Assembly: GCA_938045445.1 (NCBI GenBank)
Contig: CALIMM010000013.1
Coordinates: 1 to 21,838 of the forward strand
DNA: 21,838 nt
From: an uncultured Candidatus Saccharibacteria bacterium
GTDB taxonomy: Bacteria > Patescibacteriota > Saccharimonadia > Saccharimonadales > Saccharimonadaceae
Direction of reading: 5' to 3'
Made by a program: the position numbers and the translations under genes. This document shows, in pieces, positions 14,619 to 21,838 of the stretch. Position 1 is the stretch's first letter, and the number at the start of each line of letters is the position of its first letter. The notes below the pieces were generated by a model. The model worked only from the letters and a program-made list of their open reading frames with translations, was not told the DNA's origin and ran no database searches.

Positions 14619-15751
14619 ATGTTTTTTACCGCCTTGTCAAGAAACTCAAATGATTGCTGACGCCTCTTGGCAAGGTTTTTTTCGTAGGCTGTATAATCAA
14701 CGGCAGATCGTAAATTCTTTTCTGTATCATCTTCTGGCAGAAGTCGATCCGACAATGCAAGGCTATCCACGAGCGAAAGAATCCGATCATCTTTGTCGTA
14801 GTTCATCCCTTTATTATGCAATATCCAGAAGTTCTTTCTATACTGGGCGCAAAATATCACACCATGGAAGGACGCCGTAAAAACATATTTGGCATGACGT
14901 ATGTACCACAGATATTTCCCTGGGTTCTCATCTTTTGGCAGGATATAGCCCTTTGCCGCTCCTCTCATTTTGAGCCAGGTATCAGGCTGCCATATCACGA
15001 TCTTGAGCCCTTCTTCTCGAGCGAGTTGCTGTATCCGTTGTTCAAACTTACGCGACACACTCACTGCGTAAATAAAGATATAGTCCTTCTTAATATGCTC
15101 TGTGGGTGACTCTTCTCCATCGCGATAATCGCCCCCATCAATGAGTAACGTTGGGTCGAGAACCACGGTGCTTTTGATTGCAAAATCTTCGGCTAGCCAT
15201 TTTTGTCCATTTGGCTCTCTGACCGAGATGTAGCTGAAGTCCTGTATCATATCACGAATTATTTCAGGATGATTAGTGTTGCTACTTACTCGTCGTGCAC
15301 CAAATGAGGCCGCGTATGATATCTTTGGCTTCTTTTTTTCAACAAAATTCAAGAAATAGGCAGGATCATAATCGTCAATCATTATATTCCACACCTGGTC
15401 ACTCCCCGCAATATACGCATCGTACCCAAAATGAGCCTCTTGCAATTCTTTATTAGTGGCAAATGTGCGGTCAGACAACCTAAGGTACTTCTTTATATAC
15501 GCATCGTAGCTTATCTGATTCTTCTTGAGCCTATTGTAGATAAATGCCCGCCCGATATTACGCAGCACACCCTTTATGCTCTTATCTCCACTGAAAACTG
15601 AGTATAGTTTTTGCTGGCCAGAACTTGAGAAATCGATGAATTCGGGCTCAATGCCGTATCGCGTCTGCAAGACTTTTTGCAGCGCGTATGCCTGCATAAT
15701 AGACCCGCAATTATGTGAACGATGAAATGTGATAATGCCGACTTTTTTCAT
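14615..15751 (-). CDS. Polysaccharide pyruvyl transferase family protein
   Basis: 378 residues. The N-terminal segment VGIITFHRSHNCGSIMQAYA at 4-23, AGSDQVWN at 115-122, ISYAASFG at 144-151, SVREPNGQKWL at 176-186 and FTASFHGVIF at 291-300 are the characteristic blocks of the family (Pfam PS_pyruv_trans). These enzymes place ketal-linked pyruvate on sugars of exopolysaccharides or cell-wall polymers using phosphoenolpyruvate, giving a negative charge. An ATG with GAGGAT upstream starts it 17 bp after the GT2 gene, and its stop overlaps the flippase start. Some family members in capsule loci have other transferase activity, so the acceptor and donor are not certain. Confidence 0.9.
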   Translation of the reverse strand: MKKVGIITFHRSHNCGSIMQAYALQKVLQTRYGIEPEFIDFSSSGQQKLYSVFSGDKSIKGVLRNIGRAFIYNRLKKNQISYDAYIKKYLRLSDRTFATNKELQEAHFGYDAYIAGSDQVWNIMIDDYDPAYFLNFVEKKKPKISYAASFGARRVSSNTNHPEIIRDMIQDFSYISVREPNGQKWLAEDFAIKSTVVLDPTLLIDGGDYRDGEESPTEHIKKDYIFIYAVSVSRKFEQRIQQLAREEGLKIVIWQPDTWLKMRGAAKGYILPKDENPGKYLWYIRHAKYVFTASFHGVIFCAQYRKNFWILHNKGMNYDKDDRILSLVDSLALSDRLLPEDDTEKNLRSAVDYTAYEKNLAKRRQQSFEFLDKAVKNI

Positions 15752-15768
15752 AAGAATATCCTCGTCTT

Positions 15769-16764
15769 TTAGATTTTTATCAATTTTCTAATTACAATAA
15801 ACCCAAGGTTGGTACCAAGACAAATAATCAGTGCCGCCCGTATTCGACCACTGCGCTTGACGTCTCGACTCAATAGTGTGCCCCACTTTAACCTCCGAAC
15901 GGTACGTTTGATTTCATCAAATTCTCTTGGGAATTTTTTGCGGCTTGCATACATCAATGCACCGTATGATGCCGAGGCAACAAATAGGTTGTTATCCATC
16001 GCCTGAACGAGTTTCTTTGGTGGGTTGCGGAGTGCTCTGCCTGTCTTTTGCATATTCTCAATTGCTTGGTAGTGCCGAATGTTAAACTCCTGATGAACGG
16101 CACTTGTCGGGTTAGCCCGATAGTAATAGAGCCTGCGATTGTCAACCGCAATACAGCGCGCCGATATAATTGCGCGGGCCAAGAAGTCGAAGTCCTCCCC
16201 TATCGCCATCTGCGAATCAAACCGGATATTATTGCTCGTAATAATCTCTGTTTTGTACAATTGGCAGCCATTGTTACCCTTCTCGAGCCGTCCATTATAC
16301 AGCGCAGTCAGTGCCTCGGTGCGCGTAAAGACCGACGCCGACGCAGCAACTGGAATAGTCGCATCCAAGAAGCCCTGCCGCTCTGCATCGCCAAGTAGGT
16401 GCTTTGGTGTACTCACTATGTCAGCATCAGTTGCCTGTGCATCAGCCAGGAGATTCTCAATATACGTTGGGTGGATTGAATCATCTGCATCAACGAAGGT
16501 AACGTAACTTCCCTGCATTCGCTCAATACCTTCGTTTCGGGCCGAGCTTACGCCGCCATTTGGCTTATCAATGACGACAATCCTCGAGTCCTTGCGGGCA
16601 AGATCATGAGCAATCTCAAGCGACCTATCCGACGAGCCATCATTGACGATGATAATCTCTAGCATGCGGTGCGTTTGGGCGATAATACTCTCGATGCACT
16701 GGCTGAGGTAGTGCTCCATGTTGTAGACAGGTACGACAATACTAACGAGTGTTTTGCTGCTCAT
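15769..16764 (-). CDS. GT2-family glycosyltransferase
   Basis: 331 residues from the ATG at 16764, which has GGAG six bases upstream. The open frame extends to 16947, but those extra residues are the out-of-frame reading of the preceding gene and are not protein-like. The GT-A fold is clear: VSIVVPVYN at 7-15, NDGSSD at 41-46, GVSSARNEG at 71-79, the metal-binding VDADDS at 91-96 and GEDFDF at 189-194. A hydrophobic C-terminal segment (about 310-328) may tie it to the membrane. It adds a sugar from a nucleotide donor to the lipid-linked unit. The start overlaps the end of the Wzy-like gene by 23 bp. Donor sugar and linkage cannot be assigned. Confidence 0.92.
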   Translation of the reverse strand: MSSKTLVSIVVPVYNMEHYLSQCIESIIAQTHRMLEIIIVNDGSSDRSLEIAHDLARKDSRIVVIDKPNGGVSSARNEGIERMQGSYVTFVDADDSIHPTYIENLLADAQATDADIVSTPKHLLGDAERQGFLDATIPVAASASVFTRTEALTALYNGRLEKGNNGCQLYKTEIITSNNIRFDSQMAIGEDFDFLARAIISARCIAVDNRRLYYYRANPTSAVHQEFNIRHYQAIENMQKTGRALRNPPKKLVQAMDNNLFVASASYGALMYASRKKFPREFDEIKRTVRRLKWGTLLSRDVKRSGRIRAALIICLGTNLGFIVIRKLIKI

Positions 16765-17869
16765 CCAAAGCTCCTTTCTGAAACAGTGAAACCATGAGAA
16801 TCGGCAAGATGAAGTTCTTTGCTGCAATGTCGAAGAAGGCTTCTGCAAATCCATACAGGATGATAAACAAGAATAGAATGTACAGCTTCGTCGAGCGTTC
16901 TCTTCGCATACCCTGCCAAAAGACGAAGGCAAATATAATAAAGCCAACTATTCCATAGCGAGCATATATATACACGGGGAAGTTATCGACCGGAGGTGTC
17001 CCGTATTGGGCCTTATTGTACACCTCATCTGATCCAAATACCGATGGAGTGTACGCTGACTGCAGATATTGGTCGATCAACTTGGGTCTGTCAGACATAA
17101 TCCTATTTGCTAGGTCATTATCAACAAACAGTGCCGCACCAATGCACGACACAAGAAGGCCAATGATAAACAAATATGGTGCTATGGTGCTTTTCTTACG
17201 CTCACCATGCTTGTGGAGTAGCAGCCTATAGGCTGGAATAAAGGCAAGGCTCAGCAAAAACCCCGTGCGACTACCAGTCAGAATACCAACAGCAATACAA
17301 GCAATCAGCGCGATACCCGTAAACGCCCGGCGAGTACCATAGAGGTACATACCGCTGAGCAGTATTGGGAAGAATGACAACGATGCTTGGTTTGGCCCAT
17401 CAAACCCAAGCGAGTATTTTGCAAATCCATATCGCTGCGATTCATTACCATCAAAACCAACATACACCATGGGCAGTACCCCCAAGAGTGCCAAAATAAC
17501 CACCAGCAGATAAAACCCCACAGAGGCGTAGAAAAATACTTTGATAAACTCATCTCTCTTGAGGATCAAGAGTGTGCTCGAAGTTAGTGCGAGCCAGGCG
17601 ACATTTGGCCACTGAAAAATAACTGAGATTCCCAGTACCGCAATATAAAAGAGCAGATATTTGCAATGCCACCTGGTAAGCTTATTCGTGAGGGCGAAAT
17701 CTATGAGGATAACCCCCGACAGAGCAATGCCGACCATCAGGATAAGCGGCAGCCACGCCGTCAACTGTGGTGATACCACGTAGAGATAGTAATACGCGAT
17801 CATCACAAACACGAGCGTGGTCGCGAGTATCTTTTTTGGATTTATATGTAGCTTTTGTAGTGTTCTCAT
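16742..17869 (-). CDS. wzy: Wzy-like O-antigen/exopolysaccharide polymerase
   Basis: 375 residues with about ten membrane helices and one larger outside loop at about 250-300 (DNDLANRIMSDRPKLIDQYL region). GFDGPNQASLSFFPILLSG and GILTGSRTGFLLSL resemble the conserved parts of Gram-positive Wzy and O-antigen ligase/polymerase proteins. It would join repeat units on the outer face of the membrane. It starts six bases after the stop of the upstream GT4 gene and overlaps the GT2 gene downstream. Sequence conservation in this family is low, so the assignment relies on topology, these motifs and operon context; a ligase is the alternative. Confidence 0.8.
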   Translation of the reverse strand: MRTLQKLHINPKKILATTLVFVMIAYYYLYVVSPQLTAWLPLILMVGIALSGVILIDFALTNKLTRWHCKYLLFYIAVLGISVIFQWPNVAWLALTSSTLLILKRDEFIKVFFYASVGFYLLVVILALLGVLPMVYVGFDGNESQRYGFAKYSLGFDGPNQASLSFFPILLSGMYLYGTRRAFTGIALIACIAVGILTGSRTGFLLSLAFIPAYRLLLHKHGERKKSTIAPYLFIIGLLVSCIGAALFVDNDLANRIMSDRPKLIDQYLQSAYTPSVFGSDEVYNKAQYGTPPVDNFPVYIYARYGIVGFIIFAFVFWQGMRRERSTKLYILFLFIILYGFAEAFFDIAAKNFILPILMVSLFQKGALDEQQNTR

Positions 17870-17875
17870 ACGTCT

Positions 17876-19123
17876 CTACTTTTCTTCTAATTCCTTGAAG
17901 AGCCCTCTATAATAATTATATAATGTCATATCTTTGGCAGCTCTTTGGCCTGCTTTGCTCATAGCTTGCAATGTGTCATCCTCTCTGAGAAGTTTTTCTA
18001 TATTTTTTGCTATAGACTGCTCAAGGTTCTCATCTGTATCAAGGAGAATGGCCGCTCTGTCTGACGCATATTCTGGTATGCCACCTCTGTTTGTTGTGAT
18101 CATCGGCAAGCCTGCCGTAATCGATTCTATAACCGTTAGCGGCGCAGCATCATTACACACTGAGGGCAGCACGGCAAAGTCACACCCGCGGTAGAGTAGC
18201 GGCATGTTGTCATAATCGATATATCCGGTAAATGTTACGTGCTCCCGATGCGCTTCGGTAAGGTCGCGCAGCTCCTTCAAAAATGGGTTTTTGATATCAG
18301 TCCCAAAGAACGAGCTGCCAACCACAAGCAATTGGTAATTTTGTTCTTTCACCCGATCAAGCGCTCGTAGCAACACATCAATCCCCTTCTCCGGAGTCAG
18401 TCTACCGCTGAATAATACGATCTTTTTTGAAGCATCGATGGCATATTGTTGATGCAGTAGCTTCGATGCGCGCTTTCTCGTCATTGCAGTAAACCGGGTA
18501 TTGTCAACTGCATTCTTGAGCACAGATACGTTTTGTAGTGGGCCGCTGCCTTCATTACTTTGCGCCGATTTAGCGATCAAGCTATCTTTGATGAACTTGC
18601 TCACGACGATAATTTTTGCATCTACTAGATACTTATACGTCTTATAAAAGTTAGTTATTTCATTATGGATATGCACATAAACTCTACCTTTGTATCGTTC
18701 CTGGTTTTTGTGCCAGCGTAGGATGTGCGTCTGGATGATCGCATTCTCAAACAGTATTTTGCGATGGTTTTTGCGAGCAATATGCTTTGACACCTTCCTC
18801 AAAAAATACAGCCGCTGCAGGATTGCCCGCAAAGACGCACTCTTATTTGTATCGACAAGGCGCCGGAATACACTGTAGAGTATAGAATCAGCCGTTCTGA
18901 TAACCCATGGGGTGTGTATAAAGACAAAGTCTGTATGTGTATATGCCTGAGCCTTTTCTATAGCATCTGGTGTTGCGGTGCTATATACCGTGAGGCGAGG
19001 GCCGCCTTGCCGCTCATTCTCATCGATAAAGTTCTGCACCAGATTCTCTACCGCACCCCCCATCACCGAAGGCACCGGCAAGAGGCCAGTCGTTATGATC
19101 GCTATAGTTCCTTCTTGGTTCAT
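17876..19123 (-). CDS. GT4-family glycosyltransferase
   Basis: 415 residues with a GT-B fold. The N-terminal half opens with IAIITTGLLPVPSVMGGAVE, the glycine-rich acceptor-side loop. The C-terminal half has the donor-binding landmarks FSGRLTPEKGIDVLLRAL, VVGSSFFG, and AAPLTVIESITAGLPMITTN with the E-x7-E-type acidic residue region. It transfers a sugar from an activated nucleotide donor during repeat-unit assembly on the cytoplasmic side. Its ATG overlaps the stop of the preceding GT4 gene by four bases (ATGA), and the Wzy-like gene follows six bases later. By eye the gene is more AT-rich than murE or uvrD, as often in polysaccharide loci. Confidence 0.92.
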   Translation of the reverse strand: MNQEGTIAIITTGLLPVPSVMGGAVENLVQNFIDENERQGGPRLTVYSTATPDAIEKAQAYTHTDFVFIHTPWVIRTADSILYSVFRRLVDTNKSASLRAILQRLYFLRKVSKHIARKNHRKILFENAIIQTHILRWHKNQERYKGRVYVHIHNEITNFYKTYKYLVDAKIIVVSKFIKDSLIAKSAQSNEGSGPLQNVSVLKNAVDNTRFTAMTRKRASKLLHQQYAIDASKKIVLFSGRLTPEKGIDVLLRALDRVKEQNYQLLVVGSSFFGTDIKNPFLKELRDLTEAHREHVTFTGYIDYDNMPLLYRGCDFAVLPSVCNDAAPLTVIESITAGLPMITTNRGGIPEYASDRAAILLDTDENLEQSIAKNIEKLLREDDTLQAMSKAGQRAAKDMTLYNYYRGLFKELEEK

Positions 19124-20241
19124 CGAGCAGCCTCTCCCTCGTATTCATACAGTTGGCGCATATTCTTCATAATATTTGGTGTCGTGTATCGTGATAGTGC
19201 GGATTGGATTGCGTCTTTCTCGCGGTGCAAGGAGCGGTGCTTTTTGTGGTGCTGGACAGCCGCGCGAAATGTCTGCATATCACGCGCTGGCGTAGCACCC
19301 ACCAACGAGAGGAGCTCAGCAACCCCTCGGCATTCCAGGGCAACGATTGGCATGCGGCCCATCATCGCCTCAAGAATATTAACAGGCAGCCCTTCTTGCT
19401 TTGACGTAGAGACGTACAAATCCGATGCCTGGAGCAGCTCTGGTATATCCTTTCTATATCCCAGAAAATGAACTTGGCTCTGTATACCATAGCGAACAGA
19501 CTGCTTGTGGATCTTCCCCTGCAGACTATCTGCACCAACCAGTAAAAGATGCATCGATGCGTCTTGCTGCAAGGTTGTCTTGAGCGCACTGAGAAGCCAA
19601 GATTGATTCTTTCTTTTCGACAGCTCAGCAACGTAGATTATGACGAAATCATTCGGCTTAATGCCCAGCTTCGCACGTATTGCCTGCCGCGAGTCCTTAT
19701 TGATTGTAATGTCAAATCGCTTTGGATCCACCCCCACCCCCGGCACATACACCACACTGGTGGCGAAGTGGCGGTTGGCTCGGGCGTAGTCCTCAGCATT
19801 GATCGTGATGAGGACGTCGGTGTAGTGTGCCATCAGGCGCTCGATGGGATAGTACACCAGCCAATTAAGCAGCGGTGCACCCGTAAAGAAGTGAAAGCCA
19901 TGAGCAGTGTAGATCACCCGCGTGCCACGCTGCCGAGCCTGTCGAGCGGCAAGACGCGTCACCACGCTCCCCACCGGTGTGTGGGTGTGGATGAGGTCGT
20001 ACTGCTCGTGGTCGATAATCTCCTTGAGCTGGCGATAGGCCCGGACATTACTCAGTGTGAAGGGGCTGCGTGTAAATGGCACAACGAACTGCTTGTCGCA
20101 ATCCTCGATCTGCTCCTCACCCATCGAGGCATAATGCACTTCGTACCCCTGCTCACGCAGCATCCGCATGAAGGGCCGGTTGAACTTCTGGAAGTTAGCG
20201 GTGTGTGAGGTGAAGAGGACTTTCTTCTTATTCGAGGGCAT
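19120..20241 (-). CDS. GT4-family glycosyltransferase (EpsD-like)
   Basis: 373 residues from the ATG at 20241. The frame is open to 20286, but the extra part lies within the preceding gene, and GGGGGT stands just before the chosen ATG. GT-B fold: VLFTSHTANFQKFNRPF near 8-24, DLIHTHTPVGS at 82-92, YTAHGFHFFTGAP at 111-123, then YVAELSKRKNQ, VHFLGYRKDIPELL, and EGLPVNILEAMMGRMPIVAL, which holds the conserved acidic donor-site residues. The combination YTAHGFHFF with EGLPVNILEAM is typical of EpsD/capsular glycosyltransferases acting right after the priming transferase. It overlaps the priming transferase gene by 14 bp. Sugar specificity is unknown. Confidence 0.93.
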   Translation of the reverse strand: MPSNKKKVLFTSHTANFQKFNRPFMRMLREQGYEVHYASMGEEQIEDCDKQFVVPFTRSPFTLSNVRAYRQLKEIIDHEQYDLIHTHTPVGSVVTRLAARQARQRGTRVIYTAHGFHFFTGAPLLNWLVYYPIERLMAHYTDVLITINAEDYARANRHFATSVVYVPGVGVDPKRFDITINKDSRQAIRAKLGIKPNDFVIIYVAELSKRKNQSWLLSALKTTLQQDASMHLLLVGADSLQGKIHKQSVRYGIQSQVHFLGYRKDIPELLQASDLYVSTSKQEGLPVNILEAMMGRMPIVALECRGVAELLSLVGATPARDMQTFRAAVQHHKKHRSLHREKDAIQSALSRYTTPNIMKNMRQLYEYEGEAAR

Positions 20242-20848
20242 TATCGACCCCCGTGACCGCCCGCTCGCTTCCTTCTGTATGACCACTCATCATCAATACT
20301 GCTCCAATCGTCTTTATCATGATCTTGATGTCGGTCAGGAAGCTCAGCCGCTGCACATACTCACCGTCCATCTCGGCTTTGCGCTGGTCATCTAGGTCGT
20401 CGCGGCCATTCACCTGTGCCCAGCCGGTGATACCGGGCTTAACGGAGTTGGCATGATATTTTTGGCGCAGGCTAATGAGCTTCTTCTCTGTCTTGATGAC
20501 GGGCCGCGGCCCAACGATGCTCATGTCGCCTTTGATGACGTTGAGTAGCTGTGGTAGTTCGTCAATGGATAGCTTGCGCAGCACCCCACCGAGTGGTGTA
20601 ATGTAGCTATCTGCGTTGGTAAAACTATTGGTTGGCATATTCTTTGGTGCTTTTGTAGACATAGTGCGGAATTTATAAACTGTAAATAGCTGCTTATCTT
20701 TGCCAAAGCGCTTCTGGCGGAACAAGGCCGGCCCTTTCGATGTGAGGCGGATTGCCGCTGCAACCAGCAGCATTGGCAGTCCTAGAATCACCAGCGCAGC
20801 CAGCGCAATGCTCACATCTTCGATGCGTTTTCCGTATTCCCGATACAT
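20228..20848 (-). CDS. Priming undecaprenyl-phosphate sugar-1-phosphate transferase
   Basis: 206 residues of the bacterial sugar transferase family (PF02397), which loads the first sugar-1-phosphate on undecaprenyl phosphate. It has a single N-terminal hydrophobic segment at about 13-34, then RQKRFGK at 44-50, YKFRTM at 58-63, LSIDELPQLLNVIKGDM at 93-109 with the catalytic Asp-Glu pair at 96-97, GPRP at 113-116 and KPGITGWAQVNGR at 137-149. The short length without the extra N-terminal membrane domain marks it as the minimal EpsL/PglC type, anchored by a re-entrant helix. An AGGGGG ribosome site precedes the ATG. A possible GC hairpin (GCCGC/GCGGC, 20883-20900) stands in the 90-bp gap after the Wzz-like gene. 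Confidence 0.95.
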   Translation of the reverse strand: MYREYGKRIEDVSIALAALVILGLPMLLVAAAIRLTSKGPALFRQKRFGKDKQLFTVYKFRTMSTKAPKNMPTNSFTNADSYITPLGGVLRKLSIDELPQLLNVIKGDMSIVGPRPVIKTEKKLISLRQKYHANSVKPGITGWAQVNGRDDLDDQRKAEMDGEYVQRLSFLTDIKIMIKTIGAVLMMSGHTEGSERAVTGVDNALE

Positions 20849-20938
20849 GGTATACCCCCTTGTTACCCTGTGTTGTTATCGTGCCGCGTACCCATGCGGC
20901 TGTATGCTTCAGCAAATAAGTTCTATGCAGAAGCGCGG

Positions 20939-21568
20939 CTAGCGCTTGGCCTTGGCCGCTGTGTGTGCGGCTGCAGCGGCTGCTTCGGTCGCGCGCTGCG
21001 ACTGTGTGTAGTCGTAGGCAAAGAACAATCCTACAATGGCAAGCAGCAGTGCACCGCCGCCACCAAGTGCCATCGCCTGCCCAAGCCCCATGCTTGCTGG
21101 TGCGCTTGGTGTATTGACAGCATCGACTGTTTTGATGCTAATTTTGGTTTTGCCATACAATGCTTCCGTCTGCTTTTCAAACTCGGTAATCGCCTGCTTG
21201 AGCAAGGTTTCGCTCATCTTGGGCTCACCAGCATTCATCGAGACAGTGATGATGTCGGTGTTCTTTATCTGCTTGGCGGTTGTGTTAGCCAGCAGTGTTT
21301 CATAACTCCCCTTGTATTGGGCGCGGTCGATCACTGGGTCAAGCACCCGCCGTGAGGTAAAGAGCGTGGTATAGTTGGTAAGCGTAATGGTGTTTTGACC
21401 CTGCTGCACCCCTGTTAGCAGCAACGTTGCGGAGCTTTTGTACTGCGGCTGCTGGACAGACAGCACATAGGCTGCGCCCAGCCCGACACCAACGAGAATG
21501 GCAACAATCATCATCGGCCACTTTCGTGCATAATATCGTGTTAGTTGGTAAAAGTTGATTGTTTCCAC
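20939..21568 (-). CDS. Wzz-like chain-length determinant protein
   Basis: 209 residues, starting with GTG at 21568 after AGGGGG. Two membrane segments, about 18-38 and 164-185, flank an extracytoplasmic domain with the Wzz pattern (QQPQYKSSATLLL after the first helix; NTPSAPASMG before the second). The tail is rich in Ala and Lys (ATEAAAAAAHTAAKAKR). Such proteins set the polymer length with Wzy. In Gram-positive systems a partner BY-kinase follows, but here no kinase gene is present, and the tail has no Tyr cluster. It is the first gene of the operon. The annotation is well supported by topology and position. Confidence 0.88.
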   Translation of the reverse strand: METINFYQLTRYYARKWPMMIVAILVGVGLGAAYVLSVQQPQYKSSATLLLTGVQQGQNTITLTNYTTLFTSRRVLDPVIDRAQYKGSYETLLANTTAKQIKNTDIITVSMNAGEPKMSETLLKQAITEFEKQTEALYGKTKISIKTVDAVNTPSAPASMGLGQAMALGGGGALLLAIVGLFFAYDYTQSQRATEAAAAAAHTAAKAKR

Positions 21569-21618
21569 AATGCCCCCTGTGTGTTATGTTCTCATATTGT
21601 TTGTCCCACCTATGTTCG

Positions 21619-21647
21619 ACTATAGCATACATTTTGCCGAGCTCCAA
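21619..21647 (-). promoter_or_regulatory. Promoter of the polysaccharide operon
   Basis: The minus strand has TTGGAG (21642-21647), a 17-bp spacer and TATAGT (21619-21624) preceded by TGC, an extended -10. The leader to the GTG at 21568 is about 44 nt and includes AGGGGG. No other strong promoter is seen inside the nine-gene run. Confidence 0.6.
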
Positions 21648-21744
21648 GCATATCTTGCAACATATGGCGATCATACATTTATAGAACAGAGGTTATGCCA
21701 TAAATTGTTGTGGAAAATTCAGCAGTGCTCTTGCTATATTGTGA

Positions 21745-21753
21745 TGGTATAAT
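21745..21753 (+). promoter_or_regulatory. Extended -10 promoter of the right-edge gene
   Basis: TGGTATAAT, an extended -10 with consensus TATAAT at 21748-21753, stands about 50 bases before the ATG at 21804. No -35 match at the right spacing. It is divergent from the polysaccharide operon promoter, about 120 bases apart. Confidence 0.6.
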
Positions 21754-21803
21754 AACGCTATAAAGCAATAAAGCTGATATAACTCAAAACGTAAGGATCA
21801 TCA

Positions 21804-21838
21804 ATGACAAACTCAACACCAACTAAACTAACTTTTCC
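21804..21838 (+). CDS. Start of a plus-strand gene, cut by the window end
   Basis: An ATG preceded by GTAAGGA (21791-21797) with a six-base gap opens a frame reading MTNSTPTKLTF up to the window end. Ribosome site, upstream extended -10 and open frame agree, so this is probably a real gene. Only eleven residues are visible, and no product can be named. Confidence 0.55.
   Translation, partial: MTNSTPTKLTF

Noticed and set aside
1..21838. CRISPR arrays, insertion sequences, tRNA or rRNA genes
   Set aside because: I looked for regularly spaced repeats, transposase motifs and T-arm/anticodon patterns and found none that hold.

Overview
The window reads as bacterial chromosome from a compact genome that uses the standard bacterial code: TGA ends several genes, including two ATGA start/stop overlaps, which argues against the TGA-recoding Gracilibacteria and Absconditabacteria. 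My best guess is a Saccharibacteria (TM7)-like member of the Patescibacteria/CPR. The reasons are indirect: a pair of G5-domain wall proteins ending in Rpf and 3D-type domains, a MurE-like ligase with a short N-terminus, short intergenic gaps with promoters almost touching start codons, and a huge acidic tail-anchored protein. No rRNA or tRNA was found to settle the taxonomy.

From left to right: (1) positions 177-2414, minus strand, hold two tandem paralogous cell-wall proteins, an Rpf-type transglycosylase and a 3D-domain protein, with a perfect 32-bp palindrome beyond them at 29-60. (2) Positions 2534-9504, minus strand, hold a truncated MurE-like ligase, a UvrD/PcrA helicase and a 1151-residue disordered acidic protein with one C-terminal membrane helix. 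(3) Positions 9535-10041 are non-coding; pyruvate kinase follows at 10095-11525 with a clear terminator. (4) A 79-residue membrane protein at 11884-12123 is the only complete plus-strand gene; repeated ACAGTA/TACTGT half-sites lie over its promoter. (5) Positions 12124-12709 have no convincing gene but contain eight hairpins downstream of a good minus-strand promoter, so I call a candidate structured RNA. (6) Positions 12710-21568, minus strand, form a nine-gene surface-polysaccharide operon. In transcription order these are a Wzz-like chain-length protein, a priming sugar-phosphate transferase, two GT4 glycosyltransferases, a Wzy-like polymerase, a GT2 glycosyltransferase, a polysaccharide pyruvyl transferase, a Wzx flippase and a VanZ-family protein. 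(7) A divergent promoter region leads to a plus-strand gene cut off by the window end.

The polysaccharide genes make a coherent Wzx/Wzy pathway: the primer loads a sugar on undecaprenyl phosphate, the glycosyltransferases extend it, pyruvyl transfer adds a charged group, the flippase exports the unit, and Wzy and Wzz polymerise it and set its length. No sugar-nucleotide synthesis genes and no BY-kinase are visible here. Several housekeeping genes (murE, uvrD, pyk) have a -10 box 6 to 9 nt before the start codon, often as TGnTATAMT, which suggests leaderless or nearly leaderless mRNAs.
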